Positions 43,662 through 52,675 of a stretch of DNA of 64,000 nt are shown here, piece after piece. The translations under genes and the position numbers were made by a program. The notes beneath the pieces are model-generated. The model worked only from the letters and a program-made list of their open reading frames with translations. It had not been told where the DNA came from and made no database searches. Source of the stretch: an uncultured Gammaproteobacteria bacterium (GTDB lineage: Bacteria; Pseudomonadota; Gammaproteobacteria; HK1); NCBI GenBank assembly GCA_958295465.1, contig OY282353.1, positions 3,215,001 to 3,279,000 on the forward strand, written 5' to 3'. Position 1 is the first letter of the stretch. Each line of letters begins with the position of its first letter.

Positions 43662-45875
43662 TCACGCTGACCGGCTCACGGTCGCGGATGCGGACACGCC
43701 GCTCTCAAGGGATTCGTCGCCCTGACCCGACCGGCGCCCCTTCATTTCCACGTGCGTCCGTTCGTCGCCGCCCTCGATTGCCATGATCCCGGCGGCAAGC
43801 TCGCGCCAGGCGCCGGTGGCGGCCACCCGGCCGGATTCCAGCCGCACGATCTCGTCCGCCGCCTCCAGCAGGGCGGGGCTGTGGGCGATGGCGACGACGG
43901 CCGTGCGTCCGCGCAACGATTCCAGCGCATCGAGGATCCGCCGCTCGTTCTCCGCGTCGAGCTGGCCCGTCGCTTCGTCGAGCACGAGCAGGGCCGGCCT
44001 TCTCATCAGTGCCCGCGCCAGGGCGATCCGCTGGCGCTCGCCGCCGGAGAGCCGCCCGCCCCGGTCGCCGGTGACGGTGTCCAGCCCGTCGGGCAGGGCG
44101 GCGACGAACCCGTCGGCGGCGGCCAGGCGCAACGCCTGCCACATCTCCGCCTCCGTGGCCCCGGGCTGCGCCCACCGCAAGTTCGCCCGAATGGTGTCGT
44201 GGAAGAGGTAAGGGTCCTGGGGCACGCAGGCGACGGAGCGCCGCCAGCGGTGCAGGTCCGGTCCGGCCAGGGGCACGCCGTCAACGCACACCTCGCCCCC
44301 GCCGGGCGCGAGCAGACCGAGCAGGACGTCCGCCAGCGTGCTCTTGCCGGCCCCGGACGGCCCGGCGATCGCCGTCATCTTCCCGGCGGGGATATCCAGG
44401 CTGACGTTCTTCAGCGCCGGCCCGGCGGCGCCGGTTCCCATTCCGAACCCGGCCGCAGCCCCGGCCCCGGCTTCGGACCCGGGCTCCGCCGCGGTCCCGC
44501 GACCAAGCCAGTCCTTGACCCCGGTTCCGGCTTCGGACCCGGGTTCCGTCGCGGTCCCGCGACCAGGCCAATCCTTGACCCCGGTTCCGGTCTCGGCCTC
44601 GGACCCGGGCTCCGTCGCGGTCCCGCGATCAGGCCAGGCTTCGGCCCCGGTCCCGGATTCGGCTCCGGCCTCGTAGGTGAACGAAACGTCGCGCACCGTC
44701 AGCGCGCTGCGCAGCTCCATTCGCGGGCCGCCGCGACCAGCAGACGTCTCCGCCGCCTCTTTCAACGCCCGGTATATCGCGCGCGCATGGGCGTACGCGG
44801 GCAGCGCGTGCGCGAGTGCTTGCGCATGCTGCTGCAAACGGAACAGCGCCGGCAGCAGACGCGCGAAGATCACCGTCATGAGCAACAGCTCCGGTAACGG
44901 CAGCGCGGCCGTGGACAAGGCAAACCAGACCAGCGCGGCGAGTGCGACCGCGGCGCCCATGTCGAGGCCCGCGCGGGCCGCCGAGCTGATCCGCGTAAAC
45001 GCCAACTGGCGTTCCCGCATGACCGTGACCGTCTCAGTGAAGTGCCGCACGTGCCGCCCTTCGGCGTTGTAGCCCTTGGCGAGCTTCAACCCACCCAGGA
45101 AGTCCGTCATGGAGCCGTAGAGCGCCCGGTTGGCGCCGGTCAGCATCTCGCCGAGGGTGCGCGAACGCCGCATCAGCGAGCGGGTGAGGAACAGCAGCGC
45201 CGCCCCCGTGGCGAGGGTCGCGGCGGTCAGGGAGGGGGAAATCAGCACCGCGAGCACGATCTGCGCCAGCGCCAGCAGCGCCGTCACCGCTAGCTGCAGC
45301 AGGAGGAACGCACCCTGGCCGATGCGGTTCACATCGCCGGTCAGCACGTGCTGCACGTCGGACCGGCGGCGCCCGAGGAGAAACTCCCACTTCGCTTCCG
45401 CGACGGCCGCGTAGAGCCTCTCGCGAAGCCGGTCGGTGAATCCCAGACGCATCCCGGCCAGAAGAACCGCCCGTTGCCAGGCCACCGCCGAGCGCACGGC
45501 GGCAAGGACCAGGAAGACCGCGAGCACCGCCGGCAGCGTCAACTCCACGCCGGCGGCGTCCGCGGCGCGCGCCACCGCCTCCGCGACGGGGCTTTCCTCA
45601 CCGTGCCGCGCGGCGAAACCGACCACGTGCAGGAGGGGAATGATCATGAGGAGGCCGAACGCCTCGGTCACCCCGGCGGTCAGCAACAGCAGCAGCGCCA
45701 GGACGCTCTTGCGCGGCGCATAGGTGACCAGGGCGCGCGCGAGTCCCCCTGCCTCGGCGAAGATGGCGGGAGAACGGCTCGACCGGCCGGGGCGCGGACC
45801 CGATGGTTCAGGGCGGCGGTCCGCCGGGCCGGGTGGCGAGGCGCCGGCCTCGCCACCCTCGCCCCGAACGTTCAT
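43662..45875 (-). CDS. ABC exporter of the lasso-peptide cluster (D protein)
   Basis: 737 residues: membrane domain with about six helices, then a nucleotide-binding domain. Walker A AGPSGAGKSTLADVLLG, Q loop CVPQDPYLF, signature LSGGERQRIALARAL, Walker B LLVLDEATGQLD, H loop VAIAHSPAL. Expected to export the mature lasso peptide and confer immunity. Its ATG overlaps the B2 fusion gene's stop (ATGA). Unusual: between the A-loop strand (VSFTYEAG) and the next strand (ALKNVSLDIPAGK) lies ~75 residues of repetitive Gly/Glu/Thr/Trp-rich sequence in three units, which is not part of the family. Confidence 0.9.
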   Translation of the reverse strand: MNVRGEGGEAGASPPGPADRRPEPSGPRPGRSSRSPAIFAEAGGLARALVTYAPRKSVLALLLLLTAGVTEAFGLLMIIPLLHVVGFAARHGEESPVAEAVARAADAAGVELTLPAVLAVFLVLAAVRSAVAWQRAVLLAGMRLGFTDRLRERLYAAVAEAKWEFLLGRRRSDVQHVLTGDVNRIGQGAFLLLQLAVTALLALAQIVLAVLISPSLTAATLATGAALLFLTRSLMRRSRTLGEMLTGANRALYGSMTDFLGGLKLAKGYNAEGRHVRHFTETVTVMRERQLAFTRISSAARAGLDMGAAVALAALVWFALSTAALPLPELLLMTVIFARLLPALFRLQQHAQALAHALPAYAHARAIYRALKEAAETSAGRGGPRMELRSALTVRDVSFTYEAGAESGTGAEAWPDRGTATEPGSEAETGTGVKDWPGRGTATEPGSEAGTGVKDWLGRGTAAEPGSEAGAGAAAGFGMGTGAAGPALKNVSLDIPAGKMTAIAGPSGAGKSTLADVLLGLLAPGGGEVCVDGVPLAGPDLHRWRRSVACVPQDPYLFHDTIRANLRWAQPGATEAEMWQALRLAAADGFVAALPDGLDTVTGDRGGRLSGGERQRIALARALMRRPALLVLDEATGQLDAENERRILDALESLRGRTAVVAIAHSPALLEAADEIVRLESGRVAATGAWRELAAGIMAIEGGDERTHVEMKGRRSGQGDESLESGVSASATVSRSA
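44461..44665 (-). repeat. Three ~60-base tandem repeats inside the ABC gene
   Basis: Units beginning at 44461, 44521 and 44581, in frame, encoding variants of GRGTATEPGSEAGTGVKDWP. Inserted in the nucleotide-binding domain before Walker A. Confidence 0.9.
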
Positions 45876-47659
45876 CCGGGCCGCGGTCCGATACCGTCGA
45901 ACGGCGGCAGCGGCGCATACGTCTCGACCTCGCCCCCTCCGATCACGCATTCCCCACCGACGGTCAGCCAGGCGTGGAAGTCCAGCCCCGCCCTTGGCGT
46001 CTTGCGCCGGGCGCCGAAGATGAGGCGGCTCGCGACCCCCCGGCGGCGCAGCATCCACTGCAGCGCCATGGCCTGCGGCAGGCACACGGCGGGAAACGGC
46101 ACGTGGCGGGCGGCCCTTCGCACGATGCGCGCCACCCTTCGGGGAAGCCGCCGCTGCGGCGCGCGCGCCAGGTGTTCACCGGCGGGCGTCGGTCCTTCGG
46201 GGTCGCCGGCGGAGAAAGCAAAGTGCGAGTCCGCCGGCGGTCCGTCGGCGGGCGCCGGTTCTTCCGCCGTGACCAGCCAGCGCCGCCAGCGGCGCATCGG
46301 CACGTGCGCGACGAGCAGCCGCGCCAGGAGCAGGAACAGCGCCGCTTCCAGCGCCATCGCCTTGGTCGCAACGGGCGCGCGGACGAAAGCGCGAACGGCT
46401 TTCGCAGATTGCCCGAAGCGGGGACCGGCCCCTGTTTTCGCGGCGGGAGGCGCCCTCCCGCCGCCCTTCCTCCTGGTCGCCCAGAGCAGCGGACGCAGCG
46501 GGAAATACAGGTAGAACAGCCGGTCGGGGAGATCGAGCCTCCCCCAGTCTCGCGGGCCGACGAACACGCTCGCGATCTCGTGCAGGACGGTCCTCGAATC
46601 GGGCTTGGCGATCAGCCCGATCACCTTCTGCCCGGCCCAGTCGAAGCCGCCACTGAAACGGGCGGCGTCTTCATCGCACCAGGTCCGTTCCGAGAAACGG
46701 GCGATCCAGGCCGCTCGCCTTCCACCGGCGGGCAACGGCGCCGCACCCCGCGGAAGCCGGACGTGGAGCGCCGCTCCACACAGCAGCAGCGTCGAGGCGA
46801 GGATGCTCGAAAGACCCGCTTGCCGGCATCGCGCCGACACCCGTTCGAGTCGTTCCGGCTCCATGGATGCGAGGACGACCGCCACGTCGCACAGCCAGAC
46901 GAGTTTCTTCCAGTAATGCCTGGCGCCGTGGCACATCAGGTACACGAGGTCGTCCTCCTGCCCCAGGGTTCTGAACGAAAGCGCGCCGATCTCCACCTGG
47001 GCGCTGCCCGCGAGGAGACTCTCGAAAGGCACGTCGATATAGAAGGGGTTGTGCGACAGGCGCCGGTGCAGCTCCAGCAATCCGCCCGGTCCGGCGAGCA
47101 CATGCTCATGCCGGAACCGGCCGTACCAGCGGTTGCGGGCCGGTGTCTCCGGGAATCTCGGCTCGACCCGCCACCAGCCGTTTTCCAGCAGTACCCGCTC
47201 GGCGGCCTGAAACGTTCGCGGTGAAACCAGCAGGTCGATGTCCCGCGCGTTTCTCGCCAGCGGGTGCCCGTACAGGCGTTGGCCAAGCGGCAGGCCCTTG
47301 AGCACCAGACAGGGGACGTCGGCGGCGGCGAGCAGACCGGTCGCCCGTTTCAGCGCTGCGATCTGGGCCAGTCCACGATGCACGGTTCGTTCGTGGGTCC
47401 TCTTGAGCCTCGGCTCGATGCCGGAAGCGGAGAGGCCGGCGGCTCGGGCCTGCATCCCCTGCAAGAGCGGGAACGCCACCCGGTGGCGCCGCGCGAGCGC
47501 GGCGACGGCGTTCCAGTCGTCGACCCGGGAGAGTGCCTCCAGGTCGGCTTCCGGGTCGCCGGCCCCCACTCCGAGGCCGAGGCGCAGCCCCGCGAGCAGG
47601 CCCTCCAGGGGCGCGGTGACGGGCGGAGGCGTCACGGAGCTCTCGGCGGGTGGGTGCAA
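45872..47659 (-). CDS. Nucleotidyltransferase fused to lasso-peptide B2 leader protease
   Basis: 595 residues, two domains. Residues ~20-370 are a nucleotidyltransferase-like domain (LVLKGLPLGQRLYGHPLARN, ARDIDLLVSPRTFQAAERVL, EDDLVYLMCHGARHYWKKL). Residues ~440-595 match the transglutaminase-like B2 protease of lasso clusters: Cys in FPAVCLPQAMALQWMLRRRG and His in LDFHAWLTVGGECVIGG. B2 cleaves the leader; nucleotidyltransferases of this type accompany some lasso clusters with unsettled roles. A TTG start at 47659 with GAGAGG 7 bases upstream gives the full length. The ABC gene overlaps its stop. An IS1182 element sits ~90 bases upstream and may have displaced its promoter. Confidence 0.88.
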   Translation of the reverse strand: MHPPAESSVTPPPVTAPLEGLLAGLRLGLGVGAGDPEADLEALSRVDDWNAVAALARRHRVAFPLLQGMQARAAGLSASGIEPRLKRTHERTVHRGLAQIAALKRATGLLAAADVPCLVLKGLPLGQRLYGHPLARNARDIDLLVSPRTFQAAERVLLENGWWRVEPRFPETPARNRWYGRFRHEHVLAGPGGLLELHRRLSHNPFYIDVPFESLLAGSAQVEIGALSFRTLGQEDDLVYLMCHGARHYWKKLVWLCDVAVVLASMEPERLERVSARCRQAGLSSILASTLLLCGAALHVRLPRGAAPLPAGGRRAAWIARFSERTWCDEDAARFSGGFDWAGQKVIGLIAKPDSRTVLHEIASVFVGPRDWGRLDLPDRLFYLYFPLRPLLWATRRKGGGRAPPAAKTGAGPRFGQSAKAVRAFVRAPVATKAMALEAALFLLLARLLVAHVPMRRWRRWLVTAEEPAPADGPPADSHFAFSAGDPEGPTPAGEHLARAPQRRLPRRVARIVRRAARHVPFPAVCLPQAMALQWMLRRRGVASRLIFGARRKTPRAGLDFHAWLTVGGECVIGGGEVETYAPLPPFDGIGPRPG

Positions 47660-47751
47660 GGAGAAGCCTCTCGGGGTCGGCCCGGGTGGGGGATTGGAAT
47701 CGGCAGAGCGCCGTCATCGGCCGGAACTGCCGGCCAATGGACCGATTCTAG

Positions 47752-49328
47752 GAGTCTGCGCCGTAGAAAGACAGTTCAAGACACGCGAGCGGATGGACGG
47801 GCCGGAAGCGATGCGAGGATGGGCACGAGCACCGGGGCACCGGAGGGCGCAATGGCGCACAGGGCACTCAAGAGGGTCCGAGGCGTCCGGCAAGACCCCC
47901 GATGGGAGTGATTCTGGCCATGTCCCACTGGCGAGCCGGCGCCCTTACACTGCCAGAAGCGGTTGCAGGCGCTTGATGTTCAACGCCAGACACACCAAGT
48001 CCCATTCCCCTCGCGCCTTGTTCAGACCCCGCACGCTGAACCGCCGGAATCCAAGGACTTCCTTGATCCAGCCATTGGGCGCTTCGGACAGCCATTTGCG
48101 TTGCGCGTAGCGCTCCCGCCCCGCTGGTGTCGCCAGCTTCTCGACCATCCGGTGCGTCGCCGGGTGCGTGTGTGCGTCGCGGTTCACCGTCTTCTTGCCC
48201 TCGCGCCCCGGCGCCACGTATCCGTCGATACCCCGCGCTTCGAGCTCCGACAAGTCCCGCTCATTGCAGTAGCCGGCGTCCGCAAGCACCGTTCCGGGCT
48301 GCGCGTCGAAGGTCTCCTCCACCTCATCGAGCAGCCCCATCATCTCGCCTTGGTCGTTCGCGTTCGAGGTCAACTCCGTCGCGACAATCAACTGATGCTC
48401 GCCATCGACCGCCACCTGCGCGTTGTAGCATTGCTGGAAGCCCTCGGCGCTGGTCTTCATGATGGCACTGTCGGGGTCGGTGAAGTTGCTCTGCGCCTTG
48501 TCTTCGGGTTCCCCGTAAGCGCGTTTGTATGGCTGCCCCCCCTTGGGATTGCGCTCCCACTCCGGGCGGCGCCCGCGCGCATCATCCGCCTCGCGTTGCG
48601 CCGCCTCCAACCGCGCCTTCGCCGCAACAATCGCCGCCAACCGGTCCTCGCGACGGCGCAACTCCTCGGGCAACTCGTCTCCACGCAACGACTCGCCAAA
48701 GCGCGCGTCCTCCTCCGCATCGGTCTCCCGTGCCCTGTTCAACAACGCTTCGATTTCCCCCTCCAGCCGACGCTCCTCCTCACCCATCCGCCCATAGCTC
48801 ATCGCCTTGCGCTTGCTCGCGTTCGCCCGCACCTTCGTCCCGTCTATCGACAGTTTCCCGAAACTCAATAGCCCCACCTCACGCGCCAAGCACACCACCT
48901 CCACGAACAGCCCCTTGAACTCCTCCAAGTGCCGGCGGCGAAACTCGCACAGCGTGCGGTGGCTCGGAAAGTTCCCCGCCCCCAACACACGAAACGCCAC
49001 GTCCTCCTCCAGCTTCCTCGCCATCCCCCGCGACGAAAACACCCCCGTCGCATACCCGTACACCAGCACCTTCACCATCATCCGAGGCTCATACGGGGCG
49101 TTGCGACGACCGTCTCCCTCATACGGCGCGTAAAACGCACTCAGATCCAGCCCGTCCACCAAGTCGCTCACGTGGTGCGCAAAGTGCCCTTCCGGGAGCC
49201 AATCGCGCACATCCGGCGCCAGCAGCAGCATCTGGTCCGGCTCATAGGGGCGAAATGTCGTCGCCATCGGACTCTCTCCCTCGGCTCCTGTTTGCCTATT
49301 GTCGCATCGTTTTCTACGGCGCAGACTC
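47752..49328 (-). mobile_element. IS1182-family insertion sequence, complete
   Basis: 1577 bases bounded by matching inverted ends (GAGTCTGCGCCGTAGAAA at both), flanked by CTAG at 47748-47751 and 49329-49332 as a probable 4-base target duplication. Carries one transposase. It separates the two divergent halves of the lasso cluster. Confidence 0.9.
47945..49267 (-). CDS. IS1182-family transposase
   Basis: 440 residues with DDE-type layout. N-terminal domain FRPYEPDQMLLLAPDVRDWL, YEPRMMVKVLVYGYATGVFS and HRTLCEFRRRHLEEFKGLF; catalytic Asp near LSIDGTKVRANASKRKAM, second Asp at VLADAGYCNERDLSELEARG and the C-terminal RKWLSEAPNGWIKEVLGFRR with the Glu region. The frame is uninterrupted, so the element may be active. 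ATG 49267 lies just inside the right inverted end. Confidence 0.93.
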   Translation of the reverse strand: MATTFRPYEPDQMLLLAPDVRDWLPEGHFAHHVSDLVDGLDLSAFYAPYEGDGRRNAPYEPRMMVKVLVYGYATGVFSSRGMARKLEEDVAFRVLGAGNFPSHRTLCEFRRRHLEEFKGLFVEVVCLAREVGLLSFGKLSIDGTKVRANASKRKAMSYGRMGEEERRLEGEIEALLNRARETDAEEDARFGESLRGDELPEELRRREDRLAAIVAAKARLEAAQREADDARGRRPEWERNPKGGQPYKRAYGEPEDKAQSNFTDPDSAIMKTSAEGFQQCYNAQVAVDGEHQLIVATELTSNANDQGEMMGLLDEVEETFDAQPGTVLADAGYCNERDLSELEARGIDGYVAPGREGKKTVNRDAHTHPATHRMVEKLATPAGRERYAQRKWLSEAPNGWIKEVLGFRRFSVRGLNKARGEWDLVCLALNIKRLQPLLAV

Positions 49329-49528
49329 CTAGCCAGCGGGCTCTTTCGTGTGCAAACGTGGAAACCCCCACCTGCCGCGGCGTCCGGCCGGTGCGGCGCA
49401 ACCTGCTGGCGAAGCTGGTCTCGCCGTGTCCGGCCGGTGCTTGAAGCAGTAAGATTGCGCCCGCACCGCGCGGGGACGAACGTCGGCTTTCCCGCACGGC
49501 TGCTCCGGAAGCTGCCGGCACTGGACGG

Positions 49529-51391
49529 ATGAACGGAATCTGCGGGATCCACGCAAGCCGGGCCGGCGCCGCGGACGGATCGGCCGCAGAGGGGCTGGAC
49601 GCCATGCTGGCGGCCCTCGCCGATTACGGGGCGGACGCCGCGGCGTGGACGGAGCCTCCCGTCGCCCTCGGCGGCCGGCGGTCCCCCGACGCCGGGCAAC
49701 GCCGGTCCGGGACTCGCCTTCGCATCGACCGGGGCACCGGCTTCGCGGTGGTCGCGGACGCACGCCTTGACGACCGCGGCGCACTCTGCGACGCGCTCGG
49801 CGTGCCCCACGCCGAACGCGCCGACCTCGACGACCCGGACCTGATCGTGCGGGCGTGGGCGCGCTGGGGCCGGGACTGCCCGGACCACCTGCTCGGCGAT
49901 TACGCCTTCGCGGTGTGGGACCGGCGCACCCGCACCCTGTTCTGCGCCCGGGACCCCATCGGCGCCCGGCCCTTCTACTACGCGGAAACCACGTATGGCT
50001 TCGCCTTCGCCAGCGCCGTGGAGGCGGTGCTCGCCGCGCCCGGCGTCGATGGCCGGCTCGACGAGTCCACCGTGGCCACCTGGCTGGTCCGGCGCAACCC
50101 GCTGAGCAACACCCGGACGTTCTTCGCGATGGTGCACAAGCTTCCGCCCGGCCACGCGCTGACCGTGGCCGGTGCCGCGCCGCCGCGGCTGCACCGGTAC
50201 TGGCGGCCGGAGCGGGCCCCGCGGGCGCGGCGGGCCTCCGACGATGCGTACGCGGAGGAATTCCTGGACCTCTACGCGCGGGCGGTGCGCGACCGCCTGC
50301 GCGGCCCCGACCCCGTGGGCGCCCACCTGAGCGGCGGCCTGGATTCGTCCACGATGGTGGTGCTCGCGGCGCGCGAGCTGCGCCGCGAGGGCCGGCCGCC
50401 GCCGCTCGCCTATACCTGGCTGCCGCCGCGCGACCGCCAGCCGGCCGCCGCCGGCGCGCCGGAGTACGAAGTCCTCGATGCGGTGTGCGCCCGGGAGGAG
50501 CTGTGCCTGTTCCACCATTACGAGGTCACCCCCGAGGAATCGCTCGCCATGTTGCGGCGCGACGGCGTGTATCCGGGCCGGTGGCTCTCGGAGTTGGAGG
50601 CGTCCGTCCAGCGCCGGGCCGCGGAGCATGGCGTGCGGGTGCTGCTGTCGGGATGGGGCGGGGACGAGGGCGTGTCGTTCAACGGCCGCGGGCTCTACGC
50701 GCACCTGCTGCTCAGCGGGCGCTGGCCGCGGTTGGCCGCCGAGTGCCGCGCCCGCGGGCTGGGGCCGCGGCACGTGCTCGGGGAGACGGTGGGGTCCCTG
50801 ATACCCCCGATGCCCCGCCGGCTGCGGAGGCCGTGGCGCGACCCACGATCTTTCCCGCGCTCGTTCATCGACCCGGCGTTCGCCCGGCGGCAGCCCCCGC
50901 GGCCTTTGCCGCACCGGCAGGCGGTCGGCACGAGGCGCACGCAGTTGCGCCTGCTGCGCGACGGGCATCTGATCCGGGATACGGAACTCCTCGCGGCGAG
51001 CGGCGCGCGCCACGGCATCGAGTACCGCTACCCGCTGCTGGACCGGCGGCTGCTGGAGTTCGCCCTGGGCCTGCCGTCCGAACAGTTCCGGCGCGGCAAG
51101 TGGAGCCGCTGGCTGATGCGCCATGCCGGGCAATCGCTGCTGCCGCGCGACGTCTGCTGGCGTCTGGCCAAGGCCGACGCCCCCCTGCTCTTCGACCCGC
51201 GCGACAACGTTTACGAGGAGGAGGTGCTGCCCGCGGTCCTCCGAGCCCTGGAGGCGGGCGCCGCGTCGTCCACCCGCACGCAATACGTCGACATGCCGTG
51301 CCTGCTCGCCAGCCTGCGCGCCGGCAGGGTCTCATCGCCGAGAGAGGAGATGTTGCGCGATCATGCCTTGGCCATCCTCGGCGATTTCTGA
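49529..51391 (+). CDS. Lasso-peptide cyclase (asparagine synthetase-like, C protein)
   Basis: 620 residues. An N-terminal Ntn-glutaminase-like domain (ADYGADAAAWTEPPVALGGR, VWDRRTRTLFCARDPIGARP) is followed by an ATP-pyrophosphatase domain (GAHLSGGLDSSTMVVLAARE, VLLSGWGGDEGVSFNGRGLY, HGIEYRYPLLDRRLLEFALG). In lasso clusters this protein adenylates an Asp/Glu side chain and closes the isopeptide ring. The start is MNGICGIHAS: Cys is not residue 2, so the glutaminase nucleophile of true asparagine synthetases is missing, as expected for a cyclase. Followed by a sulfotransferase remnant and tailoring genes on the same strand. Confidence 0.9.
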   Translation: MNGICGIHASRAGAADGSAAEGLDAMLAALADYGADAAAWTEPPVALGGRRSPDAGQRRSGTRLRIDRGTGFAVVADARLDDRGALCDALGVPHAERADLDDPDLIVRAWARWGRDCPDHLLGDYAFAVWDRRTRTLFCARDPIGARPFYYAETTYGFAFASAVEAVLAAPGVDGRLDESTVATWLVRRNPLSNTRTFFAMVHKLPPGHALTVAGAAPPRLHRYWRPERAPRARRASDDAYAEEFLDLYARAVRDRLRGPDPVGAHLSGGLDSSTMVVLAARELRREGRPPPLAYTWLPPRDRQPAAAGAPEYEVLDAVCAREELCLFHHYEVTPEESLAMLRRDGVYPGRWLSELEASVQRRAAEHGVRVLLSGWGGDEGVSFNGRGLYAHLLLSGRWPRLAAECRARGLGPRHVLGETVGSLIPPMPRRLRRPWRDPRSFPRSFIDPAFARRQPPRPLPHRQAVGTRRTQLRLLRDGHLIRDTELLAASGARHGIEYRYPLLDRRLLEFALGLPSEQFRRGKWSRWLMRHAGQSLLPRDVCWRLAKADAPLLFDPRDNVYEEEVLPAVLRALEAGAASSTRTQYVDMPCLLASLRAGRVSSPREEMLRDHALAILGDF

Positions 51392-51397
51392 CGACAC

Positions 51398-51660
51398 GGA
51401 CCTGTTCTACGGCGCCCGCCAGGGTCCGGAACGCATGGAGCGCGAGATCCGCGCCCTGACGCCGGCCCTCGGCGACTTGAACCTGCGTCGGCGCCTGTTC
51501 CGTAAAGCAGGGGCGGTACCACGAAATGCTCACCGACATGAACGCGCGCCAGATCGCGCGCCTGGGCGCCGAACAGTTCGCCGCGTTCAACCGCGTGTTT
51601 CAGGAACAGGAAGACCTCCTCGCCTGGTTCGGCTACCGCATCATGGACGCGGCCGCATGA
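51398..51660 (+). pseudogene. Sulfotransferase, 3' fragment
   Basis: About 85 codons of the C-terminal end of the sulfotransferase seen intact at 57901. REIRALTPALGDLNLRRRLF, then a one-base shift near 51505, then RYHEMLTDMNARQIARLGAE and FAAFNRVFQEQEDLLAWFGY. The PAPS-binding part is absent. Located immediately after the cyclase. Confidence 0.85.
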
Positions 51661-51691
51661 GGCCGGGAAGCGGCGGGCAGGGAGAGCGGCC

Positions 51692-52675
51692 ATGACGGCG
51701 CGGGAACCGCCGAAGGTCTGCCTGGCCACGGTCACCACGGAACGTTTCGTGCCGGGCACGCTCGTCCTGATCGGCTCCTTCCTGCGGCGCCATCCGGGAT
51801 TCGACGGCGATATCGTCGTGATCCATGACCGCGACCTGCCGGAGTCCCTGCGCGAGGTGCTCGCGGCCACCTTCGACGGCGTGTGCTTCCACCCGGTCCT
51901 GCCGGAGCTGGTGGACCGGGCCGAGTACGTACATGCCGCGCTGCCGCAACGCGGCTTTACGCCGGCGCGCTTCTTTGCGCTTGAAGCATTCCGGCTCGGC
52001 GGTTACCGCAAGGTGCTGTTCTGCGACAGCGACCTGCTGTTTCGAGCCCCGGTGGATTCGCTGTTCGATTCCCCGCAAGCCCTGCTGTGCTGTGGCGACA
52101 AGGCGTATCTGGAGGGCTGCCACCGGGATGCCCTCACCTTTCTGCCCGTGTCGCCGGGCGGCCGGGCCGGCGCCGGCGGCGTCCTGGAGCGGACGTTCAA
52201 CAGCGGCTTCCTGCTGTTCGACGGGAAGCTTGCGGGTGAGTCCTGCTATGCGGACCTGCTGGCCATGGTGTCGCCGGAGACCTGGCCCAGCCCTGACACC
52301 GTGCATACGGATCAACTCTTGCTGAACCGGTACTTCGCCGGACGGCAGACACTGATCGGCTCGACGTACAACTTCCTGCTGGCCTCGGCGCGGGACATTC
52401 GGGCGCGGGAGGGCGTGGACGTCGAAAGCGCGCGGGTGCTGCACTACGTCAAGGCCGTCAAACCCTGGTCGCCGGACGCCATGCTGCGCTGGGCGTGGGA
52501 CCCCGGGAGTACGCCCGCCGCGTCCGCCTTCAGGTTCTGGTACGACGCCTGGCTCGACGTGCTGGCGCAGGCGCACGTGCGCACCGGCGTTCTGGGGCAG
52601 GCGGGATGGACGTTCGCCAACCGGGCCGTCCCCGCCGATGACGGGGCGAGCGTTACGGCGGGACGGGACGGATGA
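51692..52675 (+). CDS. GT8-like glycosyltransferase (copy 1)
   Basis: 327 residues. VCLATVTTERFVPGTLVLIG start, the DxD nucleotide-sugar motif in VLFCDSDLLFRAPVDSLF, FNSGFLLFDGKLAGESCYAD and HTDQLLLNRYFAGRQTLIGS, then HYVKAVKPW with the metal-binding His. Resembles glycogenin/LgtC-type retaining transferases. A close relative lies at 60960. Candidate tailoring enzyme of the lasso cluster or a surface-glycan enzyme. GGGAG precedes the ATG; its stop overlaps the SGNH gene by ATGA. Confidence 0.85.
   Translation: MTAREPPKVCLATVTTERFVPGTLVLIGSFLRRHPGFDGDIVVIHDRDLPESLREVLAATFDGVCFHPVLPELVDRAEYVHAALPQRGFTPARFFALEAFRLGGYRKVLFCDSDLLFRAPVDSLFDSPQALLCCGDKAYLEGCHRDALTFLPVSPGGRAGAGGVLERTFNSGFLLFDGKLAGESCYADLLAMVSPETWPSPDTVHTDQLLLNRYFAGRQTLIGSTYNFLLASARDIRAREGVDVESARVLHYVKAVKPWSPDAMLRWAWDPGSTPAASAFRFWYDAWLDVLAQAHVRTGVLGQAGWTFANRAVPADDGASVTAGRDG

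Noticed and set aside
44461..44665. 60-base repeats considered as a CRISPR array
   Set aside because: No unique spacers; units are contiguous, in frame and diverging like coding repeats; no cas genes.
49268..51283. Apparent N-terminal extension of the IS1182 transposase to 1112 residues
   Set aside because: It is antisense to the lasso cyclase; the transposase starts at 49267 inside the IS end.
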